DNA from: Paraphysomonas bandaiensis
Lineage: Eukaryota > Chrysophyceae
Direction: 5' to 3'
Length of the DNA stretch: 64,000 nt
NCBI GenBank assembly: GCA_965644295.1
Contig: CBFFRP010000563.1
Coordinates: 1-64,000 of the forward strand
Both the position numbers and the translations under genes were made by a program. The notes beneath the pieces are model-generated. The model saw nothing but the letters and a program-made list of their open reading frames with translations. It searched no databases and was not told where the DNA came from. Below, one piece after another: positions 20,510 to 30,752 of the stretch; the stretch's first letter is position 1, and each line of letters begins with the position of its first letter.

Positions 20510-23500
20510 TTAGTCGTACAAGTTGTGTTCCTGTGCGAATTCCTCATCATCTGTGTCAAGCTCTTCGCCTTCCTTAATCTTCTTCTTCAAAATCTTGATC
20601 TTGGCCTTCTGGTCACGCTTGGAAAGAGTCTTCTTGACCTTCACCTCACTGACGTTTCCGAGAGCATCGGTCATCTCGGTGATAATCTGGGTATCCGAGA
20701 TCTTGTCGTCCTGTCTGTTCATCCATCCCACTTCGCCCTTGGTGGTCAAGTGGCCAGCGTCCATCACCCACTCCTCAGGACAGAGGGTAGACACAAACTC
20801 GTTGTTGTGGGAAATGATAACGACACCACCCTCGAACTCCTCAATGGCCTTAGCGAGGGCACCCAACGACTCTCTGTCGAGGTAGTTGGTAGGCTCGTCA
20901 AGAATGAGAATATGGGGCTGGTTCCACATGGCAGCGGCGATCACAACCTTGACCTTCTGTCCACCAGAGAGGGCAGACATACGGTAGTGGGTCGCGAACT
21001 CGGCACCAAGACCACAGTCACCAAGGTGCTTCTCGACATTGGCGGAAGAGAGAGTGCGGACATAAAGACCGGCTCTCTGGGCAAGTCTGGCATCAATGGC
21101 CTTGCAGCCCTTGGACCATCCACGTCTGGTAAGAGCCTCAACAGTAACCCAGCCCTCTTCACCACCCTTGAACTTCACCTCGTACTCAGTCTTCTTGTCC
21201 TTGTTCTCACGTCTGTTTCCAACAAGCTCAGAGACAACCTTCATGGCCTTGCGCTGAGTTCCATCATCATCCTTCCAGGAGTGCTCAAAGGGCTCGCTCT
21301 GGAGCTTCTTCTCCTCCTCGGTGAGAACCATCGAAACTTTAACGAGAGACTCCTTGTCCTCCCCATTGGCGTATCTCCAACGAATGTACTCGTTAGGAGT
21401 CTTGTTGAGGTGATTCTCAATGTGGTGGAAAGCATGCTGAGCGACATATGCAATACGGGCATTGGGGTGCTTCCAGACCTCTCCAGTCTGAGGAACCACT
21501 TCTCCAGTGAGCACCTTAATCATGGTGGACTTTCCGGCACCATTCTCTCCGACGCACCCCACACGAGAGGCCATGGACACCTGAACGCTGATGTCGAAGA
21601 GAGTAGGAGTGGTGTTGCCAGGGTAGGTGAAGTCACAGTGGGACATCTTCATGAGGGCCTTGGAACGAGACTTGACACCCTCAATAGGACCAGGCTGAGG
21701 GAAGCTGAACTTAAGCTTGGACTCCTTAAGACTGAAGTAGCTCATTGCCTCAGGGTTCTTGGCGATGAAGCTATCGAGGTTGCCCTTGTACTGGTGCAAC
21801 TTGAGGCGGTCGATCTGAAGGATGTTGGTACAGCAGTCATTCAAGAAACCAGAGTCGTGGGACACCATGATGGCAGTCACGTTGGTGAGAGAGTTGATGT
21901 AGTTCTTAACCCAGGCCACGTTGATGACGTCCAAGTGGTTAGTAGGTTCATCGAGGAGCAGAATATCTGCCCTCTGAAGCATGGCACGAGCCATAGCGAG
22001 CTTCATTCTCCATCCACCAGAAAGAGATGACACGGGGTTATTGGGCTTGGCCTTACCGTTCTCAGTGAACCCGACATTAGCCATGGTAGCGAGAACCTCC
22101 TCACGGGAGAGTCCAGCCAAGCGAGGGTCCTGCATGATGTAGTCCACGCAAGAAAGATGGGAAAGCTCACCAAGGATATCAGCCTCCACGAACACAGTGC
22201 GCACCTGAGAGGAATCAGGGAATCCCTCTACAGATCCGTTGGCGATGGATCTCATGAGGGTGGTCTTTCCAGAATCGTTACCACCCAGAAGACCATACTT
22301 GGCACCTCTCTTGAGACGCATGTTCGTGTTGTGAAGAAGAATCTTGGTACCGTAGGCAAGGGTAAACTGACAGTTGCAGAGCTCCTCGGCATCGTCGTCA
22401 TCATCATCGTTGGCAGTCTCAATCTTGATCATCTCCTTACACACGGGGATCAGGCCCTCGACAGCAGCTGCGGCGGCTGAGTCGCCGATAAGCACTGCGA
22501 GCTGAGAGGAGACATCAGACCACTGCTCAACGTCGAAATGCTTCACTCCCATAAGAGAGCACACCAAAGAGGCGATGTGCTTGAGTGCAACCTCTCCCTC
22601 GGCGGGGACACCAGACACCTTTTCCTTGAGGGCAGTGAGAACAAGGTCGTAGTTAATACCCTTGGTAACTATGCTCTTAACAAGATCATTGAGGCGGTTA
22701 AGCTGGAAAGAAGCACGCTCAGAGACAGCGCGGGCCTCAGGATCAGACATAGCATCGGCAGATCTCTCGAGGGCAGGCATAAGCTCGGGAAGAAAGGGAG
22801 CAGCATCAAGAGGGTCATCGACAAGCTTAGACATGTTGTCAATGATGACAGCAGACTGACGACGTGTAGCGGTGACACGACTCTTGAGACCACGAAGCAA
22901 CAGGGGCACAACCATGGCAAGAGCAGGGGATTGCACAGACTGGACGAAGGTGACGCCAGCAAGGGCATGCATAATCTCAGGGACCTCCTCAGGATTAGTG
23001 ATAGACTTGAGGATGTGAGATGTCATGTGCTCAATATCTCTGTTTCCGATAACGTCACAGGCGGCAGACATGGCAGCGTAAGCAGCCTCGCTAACCTCCT
23101 TCTTCGTGTCAGTCATGCACGCAGTCACCTCAGGCACAACCTGTGGCAGGGCATTTCCGAGCTGCTCAGGAGCGTGGTCGCCAAAACTGGCGATGACATT
23201 GAGAGCCAGCACACGGCAGTTCCAGTTCTCCTCAATCTGAGCAGCAGCAAAGCAGTACTGAAGCACTTCACGAACAGAGTTAGCGCAAATGTTTGAGGTG
23301 ATGGCCTTCACAGAGTCAGCGGCGGCCTTACGAATAGCGCCCTGCTTGCAGCCAGAAGCCTTAAAGAGAACAGACAGACTGGCGCACAGGTGAGCCTCAG
23401 CAGACTGCATGCAGTTGTTGGCCAGCACAGTGTACACACCACATGCATCTACAGTGGCAGACACGTCGCCCTTGCCGGTCTTTGAGACCTGAGCATCGAG

Positions 23501-23620
23501 CTTAGCGATGAGAGGAGGAAGAACCTTCCAGTCCCCCTTAACAGAAGAGATAAGAGCTGACTCATTCTCAGGGCTCAAGGAGAGGTTCTTCATTAGCTGG
23601 TTAACGTCAAAAGCGGCCAT
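20510..23620 (-). CDS. Translation elongation factor 3 (eEF3)
   Basis: A single exon. The frame is open from 23662, but the start MAAFDVNQLMKNL at 23620 is preferred because it gives 1,036 residues, close to yeast eEF3 (1,044). eEF3 is a ribosome-binding ABC-F ATPase that helps release E-site tRNA. Order: HEAT repeats (about 1-320), a helical region, ABC1 (about 420-640), then ABC2 (about 660-960) carrying an inserted chromodomain-like segment (EYEVKFKGGEEGWVTVEAL). A Lys-rich C-terminus follows. ABC1 has Walker A GGNDSGKTT, signature LSGGWRMKLAMARAM and Walker B ILLLDEPTNHLD. ABC2 has GENGAGKST, signature LSGGQKVKV and LILDEPTNYLD. Codon use is GC-richer than the surroundings, as expected for a highly expressed gene. 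The first Walker A deviates from the usual GxNGAGKST. Confidence 0.96.
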   Translation of the reverse strand: MAAFDVNQLMKNLSLSPENESALISSVKGDWKVLPPLIAKLDAQVSKTGKGDVSATVDACGVYTVLANNCMQSAEAHLCASLSVLFKASGCKQGAIRKAAADSVKAITSNICANSVREVLQYCFAAAQIEENWNCRVLALNVIASFGDHAPEQLGNALPQVVPEVTACMTDTKKEVSEAAYAAMSAACDVIGNRDIEHMTSHILKSITNPEEVPEIMHALAGVTFVQSVQSPALAMVVPLLLRGLKSRVTATRRQSAVIIDNMSKLVDDPLDAAPFLPELMPALERSADAMSDPEARAVSERASFQLNRLNDLVKSIVTKGINYDLVLTALKEKVSGVPAEGEVALKHIASLVCSLMGVKHFDVEQWSDVSSQLAVLIGDSAAAAAVEGLIPVCKEMIKIETANDDDDDDAEELCNCQFTLAYGTKILLHNTNMRLKRGAKYGLLGGNDSGKTTLMRSIANGSVEGFPDSSQVRTVFVEADILGELSHLSCVDYIMQDPRLAGLSREEVLATMANVGFTENGKAKPNNPVSSLSGGWRMKLAMARAMLQRADILLLDEPTNHLDVINVAWVKNYINSLTNVTAIMVSHDSGFLNDCCTNILQIDRLKLHQYKGNLDSFIAKNPEAMSYFSLKESKLKFSFPQPGPIEGVKSRSKALMKMSHCDFTYPGNTTPTLFDISVQVSMASRVGCVGENGAGKSTMIKVLTGEVVPQTGEVWKHPNARIAYVAQHAFHHIENHLNKTPNEYIRWRYANGEDKESLVKVSMVLTEEEKKLQSEPFEHSWKDDDGTQRKAMKVVSELVGNRRENKDKKTEYEVKFKGGEEGWVTVEALTRRGWSKGCKAIDARLAQRAGLYVRTLSSANVEKHLGDCGLGAEFATHYRMSALSGGQKVKVVIAAAMWNQPHILILDEPTNYLDRESLGALAKAIEEFEGGVVIISHNNEFVSTLCPEEWVMDAGHLTTKGEVGWMNRQDDKISDTQIITEMTDALGNVSEVKVKKTLSKRDQKAKIKILKKKIKEGEELDTDDEEFAQEHNLYD

Positions 23621-24098
23621 GATAATATAGCTGTTGTGCTTTTGACTTACGATATATGTCACTATAAAGGGGCGAAATAATGAATGAAACTGAGAACTTT
23701 ATGTTTTGAATCGTACGATAGAATTGAATGGCTACGACATCACATCCATTCAATTTATCACTTGCGCTAGTTGACCGTTACGGTATCCAATCATATCGCT
23801 TCATTGTATCAGATGCGATTATGGTTCGTCAGTGGAAAGCACAGTATTTTTGTAGGAAAGTATTTTTGTGTTCTAAAAAAAAGGATATTCTCAAAAATAT
23901 CGGATTTATATGTTTTTTGTTGGGAATTTCCTGTATGTATTTTTATGTACGTTGTGTGTATGGTCTATGTACGATGAGCTACATACGTTTTATGTACGTA
24001 CACAGCAGTGCAACAGTACGTACAGCTGTATACTTGTGGATAGAGTGGTACATATGTATATATACAGCAGTATGTGTGTACTCTGTACAGTAGTACAT
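23621..24098. other. Upstream region of eEF3, no gene seen
   Basis: Presumed eEF3 promoter and 5' UTR followed by low-complexity TATG/GTAC sequence. ORFs here are microsatellite-derived. Confidence 0.45.
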
Positions 24099-24315
24099 AT
24101 GTATAGAGTGTACAGCAGTACATATATATACATCTACTGTATAGGTAGAGTATGTGTGTACAGCAGTACATATATCTACTTCTACTGTATAGGTAGAGTA
24201 TGTGCGTGTACAGCAGTACATATATATACATCTACTGTATAGGTAGAGTATGTGCGTACAGCAGTACATATATATACATCTACTGCTGTATAGGTAGAGT
24301 ACAGCAGTACATACG
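24099..24315. repeat. ~50-60-bp tandem repeat, four units
   Basis: Four imperfect units of TACAGCAGTACATATATATA followed by CATCTACTGTATAGGTAGAG. ORFs spanning it are repeat artefacts. Similar GTACA-rich words occur at 37190-37260. Confidence 0.75.
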
Positions 24316-25694
24316 TACATGTACAGTATATACAACGGTACATATATATAGAATTTTCAGAACCCCCTTAGGTTCATTCAATGGATTTTGGTGCTGGATT
24401 TTCATTTACTGGATTTTTCAGAAAATCTACGGGCTGAAAAACCACTATATTTGGGTAATCCAGCTAAGGCCGTTCCTTAGGACATGTCAAAATCAAAAAA
24501 ATGGTATTATTTTGACAGTGGGGTGCGTTTAATAGGTATAGCACATCCTACCGAACGATTGCCACATCCGGTATACGTGTATTTAACGCATATAGTGTAT
24601 GTATAATCGAATCCAGCACTTCTCAAAAATCCAGTGAATTGTCTACACAAAACTAAATTCACTGGATTTTTTCCAGCAAATGAGCATATTTTTATTTTTC
24701 GCGTTCGGTATTTTCAAAATCCAGTGTATTTGGACAAAATCCATCACTTTTTTGGTCTAATTATTAAAAAATATATATACAACTGCTGAACGCTGATTGG
24801 CTAGTCACTGCATTTTTGGTCTGTGGCTGTTGAGTTGGTTGAAGGCTCTTCCTATAGGCCTCTACGTGAATCTTCCTGAAGGTGGATATCTCCACAAAAT
24901 TGGCGAAATGTTGCTGAATTTTCTGTAGAATATTGTTCTTTGTTCTCTGCTGTGTCTCTAGATAGTTCATAGAATGTAAATGGTTCTGTATGAGTTGTTT
25001 GTTTCTGTGTACTGTCCTTGTTATGTTACAAGCCTAGCTTTTAACACGTTTAGAGAGGTGTCCCTAAATAAGTGCTTGAGGGTGCTCAGACAGTTGTAAG
25101 ACATAGTAATAAGCACATTCATCTTCACATTTTGCCTCTTGTTGTTATATTTACACACTCATTTTTATATACATAGCTTTTGAAATGTACATAAGATTTT
25201 TATTTAGAGCATATTTCTCGCGTCTTGTTTTATTAATTTCATTTTTATTTTTTCCCAATAACCTTTTTGAAATTCCTTCATGCTGCTCGTGGAATAACCT
25301 GATCTACTTTTATTACAGCAGTTTTTATCCCGCTGAATATAGTGATCCTCGATTGCTGCTGCATTGTAATCACTTAAACTGGGTGTTACTATTGTAACTT
25401 AAATCTCGCTTTTAAGATCATTACATTCTTGAAATAAATCGAAGACTTTTTGTATTCATTATAAGCTGATAGGTGAATGGAGAGACGCTCTTTTACGGAT
25501 AGCGAGGTTTTTCCATAGTATGTTTTATCTGTGTTTTTCTCCGGTAATTTTGTATACAAAGAAATTTTTCATATTTTGTTTTATTATAGTCAAGAAAGAA
25601 TAAACGAATTTAGTTATTTTATGTATGAAAATCGACATTATTTACAGTTTTTATTAGGATGGTTTCAGACTATGGTTTAGTCTGTTGCCTTCTA
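24316..25694. other. Intergenic, no convincing gene
   Basis: Contains several CCAGTGAATT/AATCCAGT words between 24350 and 24740 that resemble 18290-18440, possibly an old element. A minus-strand ORF of 68 codons (24970-24764) has fair composition but no context. The rest is AT-rich with no recognised feature. Confidence 0.4.
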
Positions 25695-26693
25695 CTAGCT
25701 ATAATCGCTGCAGGTGGGGGTATCAGGCCGCCCAAAGTCTGCGCTGATGCAATCTTGCATTGACACCGAGTAAGCCAAGGATAAAGCAGACTTGAGGTTA
25801 CTGCAACGGTCGGCTGAAATCGAAAACAGCAAAGGAACCTCGCTGACTCGATTGAGGTGCACTACGACAAAACACGAAACAAAATTGGTGAGTAGCACCG
25901 GTGGAGTGCGGTAATTGTTGTCCCCACATAGACCCAATAACTCGGTGCAAGCTTCACGTAGGCCAGAGTGCAGATCACTGGGGTGTGTCAAATCTTTTTT
26001 AATCTCAATGGCAAACAAAACGTTATGGCGAGCAATTTCACCAGGGGGGTCTGCATCCATAATAACGATATCGGTTCTCCCTCGAACTTCTCCCCTGTAT
26101 AGTACTTTCCCCTTCTTCTTATTGAATATATCGTATTCACGCAGAGAGAAGATGGGTGTACTGAATAGAAGACCGTCCGCCAACCTTTGACCATTCCCAA
26201 CAGCAGCACTCACCAATTGCACCTTTGTACTCAAACCGATGAATTCCTTGAAAGCCGCGCAGAATGGATCATACACAGATACTTCATCTGTGCAACCTTC
26301 CGACCACGCCCATTTAAAGTTAAACCGCGAGAAATATTTTTCTGATGTGTAAATATCACTGCTGAGAACGGGGAAATCGATTTTGAGACGGCCCAGTAGA
26401 GCTCTCAGATTCTTCTCTTTGGTTTGGGAATCCGCTGACGGTGTCAAGACAATGTGAAGCACTGTGGCTGGTAGCTGAGATAAAACCTGATGGAGTGCCA
26501 AGTTTTGTCCCTGCTGGTTGCGTTCCACCTCCTGCTGGTGTCGTAACTGCTTGCGTTTCATCTCCTGCTGGTGTCGTAACTGCTTGCGTTCCATCTCCTG
26601 CTGAAGTTGTAGCACCCTCTGCTGATGTCGAAGATTTAATCCAGCAACGAGAGTGATTAATCCAACAACGATATAAAACTGCCAGTCATCCAT
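25695..26693 (-). CDS. Membrane-anchored coiled-coil protein with PD-(D/E)XK nuclease-like domain
   Basis: An intronless ORF of 332 codons. Residues 7-19 (YIVVGLITLVAGL) form an N-terminal hydrophobic anchor. Residues 21-62 are a Gln/Arg/Glu coiled coil built from three ~12-residue repeats of LRHQQExERKQ, visible as 36-base DNA repeats at 26520-26630. The C-terminal part has a PD-(D/E)XK pattern: E202 in RGEVRGRTD, D208, then a beta strand ending E230-I-K232 (VLFAIEIKK). A helix with LREACTELLGL follows. This arrangement is seen in restriction-endonuclease-fold domains of Crinkler-type eukaryotic proteins and related transposon-linked nucleases. Function is unknown. Lack of introns among intron-rich neighbours suggests a recent origin by retroposition or transfer. 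Confidence 0.65.
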   Translation of the reverse strand: MDDWQFYIVVGLITLVAGLNLRHQQRVLQLQQEMERKQLRHQQEMKRKQLRHQQEVERNQQGQNLALHQVLSQLPATVLHIVLTPSADSQTKEKNLRALLGRLKIDFPVLSSDIYTSEKYFSRFNFKWAWSEGCTDEVSVYDPFCAAFKEFIGLSTKVQLVSAAVGNGQRLADGLLFSTPIFSLREYDIFNKKKGKVLYRGEVRGRTDIVIMDADPPGEIARHNVLFAIEIKKDLTHPSDLHSGLREACTELLGLCGDNNYRTPPVLLTNFVSCFVVVHLNRVSEVPLLFSISADRCSNLKSALSLAYSVSMQDCISADFGRPDTPTCSDYS

Positions 26694-26721
26694 TCACTCA
26701 ATTCGACTTGTGAGATTAGAA

Positions 26722-26837
26722 AACATACATATGTATGTATATATGTATGTATGTATGTAGGTATGTATGTATGTATGTAGGTATGTATGTATGTATGTAT
26801 GTATGTATGTATGTATGTAGGTATGTATGTATGTATG

Positions 26838-26871
<34 letters not shown>

Positions 26872-27238
26872 TGTATGTATGTATGTATGTATGTATGTAC
26901 ATATATATGTATGTAGGTATGTATGTAGGTATGTATGTATGTATATATGTATGTATGTATGTAGGTATGTATGTATGTATGTATGTATGTATGTATGTAT
27001 GTATGTATGTATGTATGTATGTATGTATGTATATATGTATGTATGCATGTAGGTATGTATGTATGTATGTATGTATGTATGTATGTATGTATGTATGTAT
27101 GTATGTATGTATGTATGTATGTATGTATGTATGCATGTATGTATGTATGTATGTATGTATGTATGTATGTATGTATGTATGTATGTATGTATGTATGTAT
27201 GTATGTATGTATGTATGTATGTATGTATGTATGTATGG
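26722..27238. repeat. (TATG)n tetranucleotide microsatellite
   Basis: About 515 bases of GTAT/TATG repeat, with occasional GTAG, GTAC and ATAT variants. It lies immediately upstream of the PD-(D/E)XK ORF start. Long ORFs in all frames here (Met-Tyr-Val-Cys or His-Thr-Tyr-Ile polymers) are artefacts. Confidence 0.97.
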
Positions 27239-27241
27239 ACT

Positions 27242-27383
27242 GCATATGTGAAGCTCTATGGGTTTTTTCCTCATCTAAAAACCCCTAGTGTGAAGCCAAA
27301 AGCTTCACATATGCCTCGAATACGGACAAATATATAGTAGATAATCATATTCAATGCATATGTGAAGCTTTAGGCTTCACACA
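27242..27383. repeat. Short inverted repeats of GCATATGTGAAGCT
   Basis: GCATATGTGAAGCT at 27242-27255 has a perfect inverted copy at 27300-27313 and a third, direct copy near 27357. The first pair encloses a second complementary pair (TATGGGTTTTT / AAAAACCCCTA), giving a compact ~72-base foldback. It may be a small MITE or the end of the decayed element that follows. Confidence 0.6.
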
Positions 27384-27539
27384 AAAACTGGCACTTTTAT
27401 ATAATAAAAATACTATTTTACAGGGAAATAGCCACTTTACGCTGTTAGAATACTCTACTATTCTCCTCGAACATGGCTGCCGTTAGTGGCATATATCAAT
27501 ATTCGACCATAGTTACTGCAAACATGAGTGAGACAGACT

Positions 27540-28135
27540 CAGACAGGAAGTAAGAGTTACCCCATAGGGGAAGAGGAAGTGGCCGTATACGCCGACAGCC
27601 GGTTGTGTCTGTTGACTCCAATGCTGATAATGTATCTGACTATATGAAGAAACGAACTAAAGCAGGAATGAAAGCAGCATACTAGCAAAGGTTGGCCATA
27701 TTACTGTGTGGTGTAAAACAGAGTACCCTGAAGCTCTAGATGATGATGAAAATTTGAAGATTCCATTCCCGAAAGACATCTGTCTTGATTACTTCGGCCA
27801 TATGTAGAACTAAGCCAGGCAATAGATGGCTACAAGAAAGATATCAATGAACTGAAGAAGAACGAACTAATGAAAGAAGAAGGGGGTAAATGTCCGTTAA
27901 AAAAGAATGGCTGTAACATGTTAGCGACGAAGATGATGTTAATGGTTCCCTGTGCCATTGCAGGCAGTTGGTCCTATATCTTGTTCAGATGGTCAGATTA
28001 TGCACTTCGTTCCAAAGGGTTGAGATTTACAGCCAGAATTCCATTGATCTGTCTGTATGATTTATGGTTCTATGGAGATAAGGTGAGCTGAATAAGACCA
28101 TATCGTCTCTTAAGTCGTCGGTTCGACGTTTGACA
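27540..28135 (+). pseudogene. Decayed Crypton-like tyrosine recombinase fragment
   Basis: Pieces of one protein can be read in shifting frames interrupted by stops. A segment near 27690-27800 (KVGHITVWCKTEYPEALDDD) is followed by LSQAIDGYKKDINELKKNEL and then by GKCPLKKNGCNMLATKMM near 27885-27940. A Trp/Ser-rich stretch ends FYGDKVS near 28090. The order (SAM-like N-terminal domain with an AI.GYK..I.. helix, a P-L.K.G...LA motif, then a W.Y..R segment and W.GD.) resembles Crypton and related transposon tyrosine recombinases of stramenopiles. Catalytic residues are not identifiable. Family assignment is tentative. Confidence 0.4.
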
Positions 28136-28234
28136 TACAGAAGAGTGATGTTATCACTTTTGCTCGAGCTAGTACAGTGCGTGATGTCATTTGTTAATAC
28201 TATCGTGAGTGATATTGGGCTGCTGCCAGATGGA

Positions 28235-28350
28235 TACAAGCATGCACACATATCTTATCTACGACGGCACCTTCATACATACACACACATCTTATATACG
28301 ACAACACCTTCATACATATATACACACACACATCTTATCTACGACATCAC
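28235..28350 (+). repeat. ~43-bp tandem repeat, three units
   Basis: Three units of ACACATCTTATCTACGACRN followed by CACCTTCATACATACACAC. No coding role is apparent. Confidence 0.7.
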
Positions 28351-28679
28351 CTTTATCTTGATGAATGGTATATGTAAACCTCAGTCATATTTACAGGACA
28401 CAACATAACATTACGAATGATACAGTATTAGGAGTCATATTGTCGAGAGGCGCATCAGTGGTGAACACTTCTGGTGCAGTTATATTACTATTCAGGGTGC
28501 TCCATACGGTCTATGCATGTATATGTGTATGAGTGTTCTATATGTATACGTGCGTATGTATGTATGTATGTATCTATAGATGGATGTGATACTGAGAAAT
28601 CATAATAAAACAAAATGACTGCAACGTTAACGACTTTGAGTGCTATCTATGGTAGCTTTTATAATCACAGCTGCATGCA
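28351..28679. other. Intergenic, no gene seen
   Basis: Spacer with a short TATG microsatellite near 28550-28575 and no other recognised feature. Confidence 0.45.
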
Positions 28680-29830
28680 GGAGAGCTAAACACATATATA
28701 CACATACAATACACCGCATGTATAACACACACATATACATGACCCGTATAACACACATATAACATATATACATATTTATAACACATATACATAACCCACA
28801 TGTATATAGCACTCATATAACACTTATATATAACCCACATATGACATACATTTATCATATATATAACATATATAATATATGTATAACAGACATAACACAT
28901 GTAAAACGCACATATAACATATATATACCACATATATATAACACGAATAACACACATATTTCACATATATAACATATATATAATACATTTATATATTATA
29001 ACTCTCATATAACTCTTTTATAACACATATATCACATAGAACACATATATATATAACATATATAACAAATGTGTTACATATAACACGTATAACATATATA
29101 TAACACACATATTACAATATATAGCATGCATATATACACATATATAACACACATAATATAACATATATACCACTCATATAACTCACAATATACTATTACA
29201 CACATATAGCATATATCTATAACACACATATAACATATATAACATATATATAAAACATATACAGCACTCATACAACACTTATTATATACATCCCACATAT
29301 GACATACATTTATCATATATATAACATATATATAACACACGTATAACACATATAAAACGTATATACAACATATATAACCTATATAACATATGTATAACAT
29401 ACATAACACATATATAGCACTCATATAACACATATTACTTGTATTTAAGACATATAAAACACATATAAAACATTTATAACACATATATAACACACATAGA
29501 GCATATATAAATATAACACGTATAACTCATTTATAACACATGTATCATGTATATATAACACATATACCACATATATGTAACACATGAAGTCGAGGTAATA
29601 CCAAAACCTGGTGAAATGTATAAAACGTGGTGAAATTTTTAATGATGGTTGGAAAAATATATAACTATGCACAATAGTTAACTATGAAGAGATTAACAGT
29701 GTGAAAAGTATTGTTTATAATATTTTTTACTAATTCCTTCCATAGTATGCATAACACACACTTAACTCATTTATGACAAGTATATAGCACACATATATAA
29801 CACACATATATAAAACTTTTATACGCAACA
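28680..29830. repeat. AT-rich ATAACACATATA microsatellite-like region
   Basis: About 1.1 kb of degenerate TATAACAC/CATATATAAC repeat, interrupted at 29585-29745 by a dispersed element. Cys/Tyr/Met-rich ORFs on the minus strand are artefacts of the repeat. Confidence 0.85.
29585..29745 (-). repeat. Short dispersed repeat, second copy (inserted in microsatellite)
   Basis: Reverse complement of 15311-15476. It interrupts the ATAACAC microsatellite cleanly, which gives good insertion boundaries: GAAGTCGAGGTAATACC at one end and TTCCTTCCATAGTA at the other. Confidence 0.7.
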
Positions 29831-30752
29831 CTTGGAGCAGAACCTGTAAGATAGAGAGGACCATCGAGTGATATTAGTCATTTCTGGTAGCAGATTGGGT
29901 TGTTGGCTATTAGCGGGTCTACATATTGAATGAGAGGCAGCTGCCTTCGTAAGGTTTTGTCACGTCTTTTTTCTCTCTTTTGCTACCGACAGCAAAAACA
30001 AGTCGGGCACCAAAAGCAGATGCAAATATCTCTACTTTGGTAAGTGTTTATCGTTCAGACGTCACTTCTTATCAGTACGATATATGTGACATATATATTG
30101 TATGTTATGAGAAATAAGAAATAGTGTACATGTATAGAGTACTGCAGAGCGAGCGATATGCAGAAACTAGACTTTAAGTAACATCGAAAAAAGTAGACTT
30201 TTCATCTTTTTCCGGATATTTATATACATGGTACATGGCCTTATGTTTTGCCCTACAGTTAAGAAACTTTTCGTATATAACTATCAAAATATTGAGTGCA
30301 ATATATTGTGAGCTAGTTCAACAGAAACAATATTGATGAAATTTTTAACCGATCCACAAATCAATATGTTACCCTATCCCTGATGTTCAGAATTTGTGGT
30401 GTTCAGAATTTGTATTGCACTAAGTTGGTGTATGTTGTGACCGTAATGTAGTGATGGAAGTAACGTTTGCTAAATTTTAGTTACCTTGAACATACACATC
30501 AACTTTGCTTGTTAGTTCGTAATATTTATTATTACGCTCATAAATGCGGACAGGTAACAAACAAATCGTTGTTTGTATACAAGTTGCAACTTTACTTTTA
30601 TCTACTACATTTCTGTAATTTTAACCAATGAGCTCCAGCAGAAGCTAATGGAAAACTCACATCTCCATGCACTGAACTAACTTATAATATGCTTTACACA
30701 TTTAGCTTGGTCGAAGTGCTATATGGATATTCAGTGATACGATGGCGACTGG
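29831..30752. other. Intergenic, no gene seen
   Basis: No convincing ORF or RNA. The stretch nearest 30753 presumably includes the GDH2 3' UTR. Confidence 0.5.

Noticed and set aside
20525-22030. 501-codon plus-strand ORF and other long ORFs overlapping eEF3
   Set aside because: Antisense shadow of the eEF3 frame. Strong codon bias of the real gene removes stops from the opposite strand, and the product has no recognisable domains.
24764-24970. 68-codon minus-strand ORF with fair protein-like composition
   Set aside because: No start context, no flanking exons, and it sits among CCAGT-word repeats. Not enough to call a gene.
26657-27288. ORFs of 105-205 codons on both strands
   Set aside because: Products of the TATG microsatellite; polymeric Tyr-Ile-His-Thr or Met-Tyr-Val-Cys.
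28627-29672. Cys/Tyr/Met-rich minus-strand ORFs resembling short membrane proteins
   Set aside because: Translations of the ATAACAC microsatellite-like region.
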